A DNA stretch of 34,355 bases from Chondrus crispus (lineage: Eukaryota > Rhodophyta > Florideophyceae > Gigartinales > Gigartinaceae). The position numbers were made by a program, and so were the translations under genes. Of the stretch, positions 28,611 to 34,355 are shown piece by piece; the first letter of the stretch is position 1; each line of letters begins with the position of its first letter. A model generated the notes under the pieces. That model saw nothing but the letters and a program-made list of their open reading frames with translations. It was not told where the DNA came from and searched no databases. The stretch lies in contig NW_005178525.1 of assembly GCF_000350225.1 (NCBI RefSeq), positions 1-34,355 on the forward strand, read 5' to 3'.

Positions 28611-29874
28611 TATTGAAAATGTGCGACCACATGCTGTTATCTGAAAAGGTCAAAATCGAGTGACACGTGTACATGACTGCACGGTCCGGGCGCTCTTACC
28701 CATATCACGACATGACACGTGTAAAATCCCAGATTTTGGGGTTCTGGGGACGAAAGTGGCCTCTCGGAGGGTCATGCAAATTTGCATAGTTTTGCCAAGT
28801 GGAACCTTGGCCCGTAGCACTATAGACTACACAGGAAATACTGCAATTCTATTGGCCCTCAGGTCTAATGCTGCAAATCTATTGGTCGAGCGTTGTCCAC
28901 GTGTGCGTCATTGGCCTTGTGATGTACTTTAAATGGCCTGTATATGCCATAATTTCGTTGTTTTGGGGGTTTCAAGTGGTTTGTCATGGTTGTAATGGGT
29001 AATTGCATGGGGCCCCCGGGCGGGACACATGTATCCCGTGTACACATGTACACGTCGTCAGGTGGATTCGTGTACGTACACATGTACAGGCATCCAGGTG
29101 TATGCACATGAGGGTTTACAGTTTTACAGTGTCAGACTGTTTGCGATCCTGCGCGTGTCCGAGTACAGTACATGTGAATCAGAAGTACAACAAGTACTTC
29201 TCGCGAGAGGAATACAGTTGTGCGATTATTCTGTGTACGCGTCACGCTGTATGCGAGTCTTGCGTGAGCACGCGCCGTTGCACTGTGCTCTCGTCATGGT
29301 GCGCCGTTGGATGCAAGTTCATGACAGTACTCGTGTGATTTACATGTATTCTCATGTGAGTTGTGTAGAAAGTCTGGATGCACATTGTTATAACTTGCCA
29401 TAATTATCTGACAGTGCTTGGCGAAATTAGTAAGGTGAGAAACAAGGATACGTATGGCGATTGTGATATGAAAGACGTTTGCGTTGTTGGAAATAGACAA
29501 GTGCCAAGTTGTTCGTTGCACAACAATGAAGTCTGGCATGACTGGAGGCAGATTAGTAAGGTGTGAAACAGTTGCATGCATAGGGCCATGGTTTACAGTC
29601 ATTTGGAATGTGTAGAAATAGTTGTGAGCTAATAGTTACGAATCGATTCGTAAGGTGGAAATCGAACAGTATGGTCGGGCCACAAGAGGACCGCGCTTGG
29701 TCGCGCATAGTAGAGTATGGTTTACTGGGAGTCGGAGTAGAGCGATAGTGTAGCACTCCAAGTGTATAAGTATTGCAGGAAAACGGCTTCAAAGTAAACC
29801 TCGGCACCAACTCCTTCACTCACACACATCAATCTGCCTTCCTTCTTTCCCTTGCCCCTCCGAACCTACCATTA
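28611..29874 (+). repeat. Copia 3' LTR (1264 bp)
   Basis: Same termini as the 5' LTR. One base longer through an indel at about base 93. Followed by CGAAT. Confidence 0.95.
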
Positions 29875-29879
29875 CGAAT
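29875..29879 (+). other. Copia target-site duplication, right copy (CGAAT)
   Basis: Matches 21990-21994 exactly. Confidence 0.93.
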
Positions 29880-30002
29880 TGCGGCAGATGGGAGGACCAA
29901 GTGTTTTAAGAATGGGATACCCTGTGATGGCGCAATAAGCGCCTTCCGTGCAAGACGCCAGGAGATAACAGTTCGCTCAGCTGAGAATAAAGCTTTGGTC
30001 AA
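29880..30002 (+). pseudogene. Pogo/CENP-B-like transposase, continuation after copia
   Basis: Counting one copy of the duplication, the frame continues in register with ADGRTKCFKNGIPCDGAISA and FRARRQEITVRSAEN, the second half of a CENP-B-type HTH (GR..F.NG.P...WI..F..R). The frame is then cut at the TGTAGTG start of the gypsy-2 LTR. Apparent codons after 30002 to a stop at 30045 belong to the LTR. Confidence 0.65.
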
Positions 30003-31035
30003 TGTAGTGCAATACCCGTCTCTGGTATGGGGTGAAAGGAAGTGAGAAAAGGAAAAGTGTTGGATACTGTGGTCCGGGCTGGAGGACACACGTGTGCAAC
30101 GATGCGCACGATTATTTTAAGTCTTTAATTCAATTTACAAATTAGATCTAGAATCTAGAGCCGGGAGCTACTGTACTCGCCCCGGCGGGGCTATATAGCA
30201 TAGTCCAGTTACCAACCCAAGTGAGTAAAGATAACCCGAGTTGCCGGAGTTAGATCTCGCCTTCGTCGAAGACCGCTTCCGTTCACGCGACGCGCTTCAC
30301 TTCTACGCTGCTAACGACATCCTCTATTGCTCGGGGTCCCCTTTCCTTATCTTTTTACCTTTTATATCTCTAATTCCTATCCTTTTCAATCTCCACATGT
30401 ATTTTCCCCTTAATTGCGTTGGTTCCTTTGGAGTCGGTCGCGACCGATCCGGTGTTAGTGTGATTGCCATCGGGCGGCACGTAGGTCGTAGCGCTGCTAC
30501 AGTGTTCTGTTCCGTCGGAAGGCTGTTGCCACAAAGCCTCCTTCGAATGTCTTATCATACAAGACAGTGTTGGTACCACCAACCGCGGTTGCCATCGCAT
30601 TGGTGTCGGTGTTTTGCCATCGGGCAACACGTTGGTCGTAGCGTTGCTACATAGGTACGATCCCGTCGGGTAGTGCTGAACAAGCCCCCGTCGAAGACCT
30701 TGAATTATACGCAAGGTGCTGAAGACGCTCGTCGAGCCTTGGCCTTACAACCCAGCGAACCGCAGTTACATTCTCGTACAAAAGCCCAACCCGCACTCGG
30801 CGAGCACTCAAGTCTTCACAAGTCTCTACCACCATTATCCTCACGGGCCGGGCATCTTTCCTTACCCCCCCGTTGGAGTCGAGCTACTGTGGGCCGCAAT
30901 CCCACACAACGGGAAAGGGAGTCTCGAACGCTCCGTAGCGCGTGCCATCGGCAGCGGTTGTTTCCGTTGCTGTTTTTCTTCTTTTTGTTTGACCGTCGGA
31001 CTGTGTTCGCGGCCTGCCAGGCACATTTCACTACA
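30003..31035 (+). repeat. Gypsy-2 5' LTR (end uncertain)
   Basis: Begins TGTAGTG at 30003 and ends CACTACA at 31035, a perfect 7-bp inverted terminus. A second CACTACA at 31103-31109 is an alternative end. CTATATAG at 30191-30198 is a TATA candidate, preceded by CTACTGTACTCG (about 30168). Without its partner LTR the borders cannot be confirmed. Confidence 0.5.
30451..30690 (+). repeat. Diverged tandem repeat, period about 150 bp, in gypsy-2 LTR
   Basis: GGTGTTAGTG...TGCCATCGGGCGGCAC, then GGTCGTAGCGCTGCTAC at 30451-30500, recurs as GGTGTCGGTG...TGCCATCGGGCAACAC, then GGTCGTAGCGTTGCTAC at 30602-30650. Both are followed by a CCGTCGG and a CCTTCGAA/CCGTCGAAG word. Confidence 0.75.
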
Positions 31036-31120
31036 AAAGTGGTCTCCCGACCTAGAAACTGTGTACAGGAGACCCGACCTAGAAACTGCGTGGGTGGAGA
31101 CGCACTACAAAAGTGGTCTC
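31029..31120 (+). repeat. Duplicated LTR-end/primer-site junction of gypsy-2
   Basis: CACTACAAAAGTGGTCTC occurs at 31029-31046 and again at 31103-31120. CCGACCTAGAAACTG occurs at 31047-31061 and 31074-31088 between them. If the LTR ends at CACTACA, TGGTCTC four bases later is the start of the primer-binding site, so the whole junction is present twice. Confidence 0.6.
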
Positions 31121-31197
31121 GGTGACGTAAGTTTATTTGACGTATTATAGCGTTCTCTTTCTTTGTTTTGCTTAAGTTCGTTCATTTGTGACGGACC

Positions 31198-32961
31198 ATG
31201 TCGACAATCGCCCCTGGAGACGTCGGTCCCGGGGCGAGCCGAAGCGGATCGGCAAGGGCGTCGAGGATCCCACGAGGTCCTCGCACCCGAAGCCAGGCCA
31301 ATACGGCCACGGATCCCGAAGGTCAAGAATCCCCGACGGGGATTGAAGCCGACAAGGATAACCTAGAAACCAGGTTACAGAAGATGATTGGCGAAATTCG
31401 CCAGGAGACGAAGAAAGATCTCGAGGCTGAATTAGCCCTCGTGCAAAAGCAACTAGAGTTGCAAACCTCTGAGTTCCACGCTGCGTTGGAAGAGCGGACA
31501 GCTCGCGTGGTTCTCGCCGAGAATTCGCTAACCGATGCGACCAAGGGCCGAGAGCTGGAGGTATTCGAATCGCTGCAGCTCGCCGCCAAGGAAGTGCCGC
31601 GAGACGCAAATCAAGCCCTTGAAACTCTGGCCAAAACAAGGGGCAGCATCGATGATAAATTGGACCGCGCCGCGCGCCGCCTCAAGGACGTTGAGCAGGC
31701 TGCGGGCCGGTCAGGACCAAGGTTAGAGAAAGGGCCGCTCTCCGGCGAAGAAAGACCTGAAGACCGAACGAAGAGGGACAAGTTTGTCCGAATTAGGGAC
31801 TCCAAAATGAGAAGTTCCAAGACGGGCAAAAGGCCGAACGAAGAAAGGCCACTGGAGTGATGACCGTGAAAATTTCAACTCAAATTCGGAGTCGAATGGT
31901 TCAGAAGGAAATGGTGGCGACAGTTCGTCGAACCATTCAGAAAATTCCGACCGACGATCAGCAGAAGGAAATGGAATTTCATCGAATAAGAAGAGCTACA
32001 AGAGAGGCGGAATTACTTCGTCCGCCTCGCGAAGGGATGTGGAAGGGGAGCCAGAAGATATTGCGACGCGACGCGATCCGCGAGGAGTTGGAGGAATTAA
32101 ACCTGACCAACTACCTCTTCAAGAAGTTGTTTTCGTATCGGACGTACCGCTTGCGGAACCCGCAGACGTATTTGTCTAGCGGCCGGCGGTCCGCCCTGCG
32201 AAAAAATAGAAGAGACATACCACCGAAGATGATGAGAGACAATACGTTCACCAGCGATGATGGCGTATTGGTTCTGGATTTCTTGGCCAAGCTGGTTCAA
32301 GAATTCGACACGCACCAGATGAACGAAGGTCAAGCGATCCGCTTTTTGCCAGAATTCCTCGGCGGAATAGCCCTAAGACAGCACACTTCTGTGTCACAGA
32401 CGGCCGGAACCCACCATGGGAAAATTACCGTCTGGCCGGAGGCTGTGCAGTGGTTATTGCGAAGTTTTGGGACGGATGAGGCGATCCGCCAAGCCGTGCT
32501 CGCCTTGCGAGAAGTACCTCAGAGACCGTCCGAAGACGAGATGGAATTCTATATCCGTCTGACGGACGCAAGCAATCGATTTGGAAACGTTTACTCGATG
32601 TAGGAACAAATTACGATGTTTATTGAAGGGCTCGACGCCAGTATCAAGCCAATATCGTCAGGACAATAGGGACGTTTCTTTCCTAAGGCTGGTCAATTAC
32701 GCGAAGGCGCATGGCTCGGCGAGCCGTGCCCAGAGAATGAAGTACAAGAGGGTCACCATGCAAGCGCCAGTGGCGCTGAGGAAGGGGAGCAAGCAGAATT
32801 CCCCGCATGCCGCTCGAAAAATTCGCGGCGCTGCCCACCTGGCCGAGTTAATTTCGGGGTCAGAAGAAGTAAGCTCTCCTAACCCAAATGAGAATGGATA
32901 TGGAGGTGCGCTTATCGCCGAGGGCGATTTTATTGAATCATCAGAGGGAAACGGCTACTGA
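31198..32961 (+). pseudogene. Gypsy-2 Gag, frameshifted
   Basis: ATG at 31198 opens a frame whose residues about 50-170 are a Glu/Lys/Arg-rich coiled coil (LETRLQKMIGEIRQETKK). At about 31850 the best register changes to a Ser/Asn/Glu-rich linker without stops to about 32170. At about 32085 it changes again to the capsid part (NYLFKKLFSYRTYRL, LVLDFLAKLVQEFD, AVQWLLRSFGTDEAIRQAV), which parallels gypsy-1 gag. TAG at 32601-32603 interrupts the capsid just before MFIEGLDASI. A further register change at about 32640 leads into LVNYAKAHGSASRAQRMK, with TGA at 32959-32961. Clearly a decayed gag. Confidence 0.7.
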
Positions 32962-33600
32962 GAAGAAGACCCGAGCGGCGCGTCTACAGTAATGACGCGC
33001 CCGCTTACGGGAAGTTCGTATTCGGACGCCACGGATCCCGTGTTAGCGTTCCGAGGGCGCGGCCACATGCCGGCGCCGCGCGTTCCGATGGAAGACAAGA
33101 GCACAACGTTTCGAAGGCCAGTTTGGATGGGAAGGCCGCAACCTCAAGGAAGGTCGCCGGCCCGTGGAGGACCGAGGCCGCAATATCCCGTCAAGAAGCA
33201 CGGACTGGTGTGCTATCACTGTTACGAGAAGGGGCACGCCGCGCCAACGTGCATTCTTTCCCTCCGGGAAATGCACCGAGTTTTGGCAAATTATGAGGCG
33301 TTGTCTCCGATGGAGAGATTAGGGATACCATAGACGACTTATCTGAAGGTCAAGAATTGGTTCGATTCGCAGATGGCGAGCACGCCGAGTGCTTCAACGC
33401 CGAGGTCGAACCAACCCTTCAGAGGGCCCACCGCGGGGCCCCCGTCGTCGGACGTGAGAAGGAACTCGCAGCCGCAGGGAACTAGAGAGGGGAATCTCGA
33501 AGGAGTCATGAGAGGCGCAGGTCCAACGTACTGCGTCCGGGACTCAGTCCCGTTCCCCGTCTCTAGCAAAAAGGGAAGGCCTCGACGAGGAGGTAGTTGA
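32962..33600 (+). pseudogene. Gypsy-2 nucleocapsid region with zinc knuckle
   Basis: Same register as the preceding gag segment, past its TGA. It contains a Gly/Arg/Pro-rich basic stretch and CYHCYEKGHAAPTC (CX2CX4HX4C zinc knuckle) at about 33213-33254. TAG at 33331-33333 interrupts it. The register continues to TGA at 33598-33600. It binds element RNA in the family. Confidence 0.65.
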
Positions 33601-34355
33601 AATAGGGGGTAGGCCGAAGGAGCCGACTGTTGTCAAGAAAATTCTAAGTCGAGACAAGGATCGTCGGATGGATCAAATTCGTAGGTCCTGGTACAGGGTT
33701 AAGCGACAAGAATGTCCTGAAAAGATCTTGGTCCTCGCGCGAAAAAACTACAAAGTTTACGCAGATATTGAACCAACGGTCGGATTGATGAGTCGAGTGT
33801 TGTCCGTGTTGGACACAGGTGTCGGACCGAATTTGATTCGAAGGTCGGAACTTCCGGCAGGAATGGAAATTTTGGTGTCCTACGGGCCGACGCAAGACAT
33901 TGGCGACGCGAACAATAGGCCACTCCGGACTCTCGGCACAATTAAAATGCCTGTGAGGCTTGGAAGATTTGTGGCCGCAGCCGAATTTATTGTATGCGAA
34001 AAACTAGCAGTCCCGCTAATTCTAGGTGCGGACTACTGTGACCGGTTTGTGGAAGCAATTTATCCAAGGAAGAAAACGGTTGAGTTGGCGGATTTCTCGG
34101 GGGTTCCGATAGTTAGGCGGTTCTCGACGAGAAAAGGGAAGAAGGATCACAGGAAGGTCAAATCAGCCTATCGGAGGCAATAAAAAATCGGCGCAAATAT
34201 TTTGGTCCGGGCCAGCAAAAAATGTGTCATAAATGTAGCAACGCTTGTTGATTTCATGTCGCGATTTTGCACATTTTTTACCAATAACGCCATTGGCTGA
34301 AAATCGGAATAGTTATGGCACAGCGTCTCTGCCTGGCCTGTGGCGGTAGATGACT
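33569..34355 (+). pseudogene. Gypsy-2 Pol, protease part (partial)
   Basis: A new register opens about 30 bases before the nucleocapsid stop, the overlap expected for a gag-pol frameshift. ATG at 33668 is internal. The protease active site is VLDTGVGPNLI at about 33808-33840. VPLILGADYCDRFVEAIYPRKK follows, matching the gypsy-1 order CILGTTFLDRHVKAI. TAA at 34181-34183 interrupts the frame, after which ILVRAS resembles gypsy-1 QALVRAA. RT lies beyond the window. Confidence 0.7.

Larger units (their letters stand above)
21995..29874 (+). mobile_element. Complete Ty1/copia retrotransposon with extra zinc-finger ORF
   Basis: Two 1.26-kb LTRs, target duplication CGAAT, half-tRNA-type primer site, leader, zinc-finger ORF, gag-pol and polypurine tract are all present in canonical order. 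Total about 7.88 kb, longer than typical copia elements because of long LTRs and about 1.2 kb between primer site and gag. The only break found in gag-pol is one TAA. Confidence 0.95.
30003..34355 (+). mobile_element. Second Ty3/gypsy element 'gypsy-2', decayed, runs off window
   Basis: The LTR starts TGTAGTG, as in gypsy-1. Gag, zinc knuckle and protease follow in order with homology to gypsy-1 in capsid and protease blocks. Several stops and register changes show decay. RT and later domains would lie right of the window. Confidence 0.7.

Noticed and set aside
30241..30654. 137-codon frame in gypsy-2
   Set aside because: It starts at TTG, lies inside the LTR, and its second half translates the 150-bp tandem repeat.

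Overview
This window looks like a eukaryotic chromosome segment built almost entirely of nested transposable elements. I recognise no host housekeeping gene, rRNA, tRNA or CRISPR array. The families present (chromodomain Ty3/gypsy, Ty1/copia, PIF/Harbinger, pogo/CENP-B-like, and a DDE transposon of a family I cannot name) occur in algae, oomycetes and other protists as well as animals. I cannot place the species; a red alga or stramenopile would fit, but that is a guess.

Region 1 (1-12132, GC-rich, element on the minus strand): a very large Ty3/gypsy element, 'gypsy-1'. Its 5' LTR lies at about 11544-12132. It is followed, reading right to left, by gag, a zinc-knuckle reading frame, a 1390-codon pol with a C-terminal chromodomain, about 2.4 kb of diverged tandem hairpin repeats, and plus-strand (antisense) reading frames at 117-2369. 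Its 3' LTR must lie left of the window. Region 2 (12133-12556): the C-terminal stub of a pogo/Fot-like transposase, cut by the gypsy-1 LTR. Region 3 (about 12873-17333): a DNA transposon with 31-bp terminal inverted repeats (30 of 31 identical) and one long, broken, minus-strand transposase with AT-hook, PHD-like finger, DDE core and C2H2 finger. Region 4 (17803-20658): a PIF/Harbinger element with perfect 23-bp terminal inverted repeats, ATT target duplications, and convergent Myb-like and DDE genes, both broken.

Region 5 (21639-30002): the N-terminal half of a pogo/CENP-B-like transposase gene, interrupted at 21994 by a complete 7.9-kb Ty1/copia element (21995-29874, target duplication CGAAT). 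The copia element has 1.26-kb LTRs, a primer-binding site matching the anticodon arm of initiator tRNA-Met, an A-poor leader, a probable spliced two-zinc-finger ORF ahead of gag, and a gag-pol frame broken by one TAA. Region 6 (30003 to the window end): a second, more decayed gypsy element ('gypsy-2', plus strand) that cuts the same pogo-like gene again. It shows LTR, gag, zinc knuckle and protease before the window ends.

The genes act as self-contained mobile-element cassettes rather than a shared pathway. Relative order of events: pogo-like copies first, then gypsy and copia insertions into them. The copia insertion is the youngest-looking, because its LTRs are nearly identical over about 1.1 kb.
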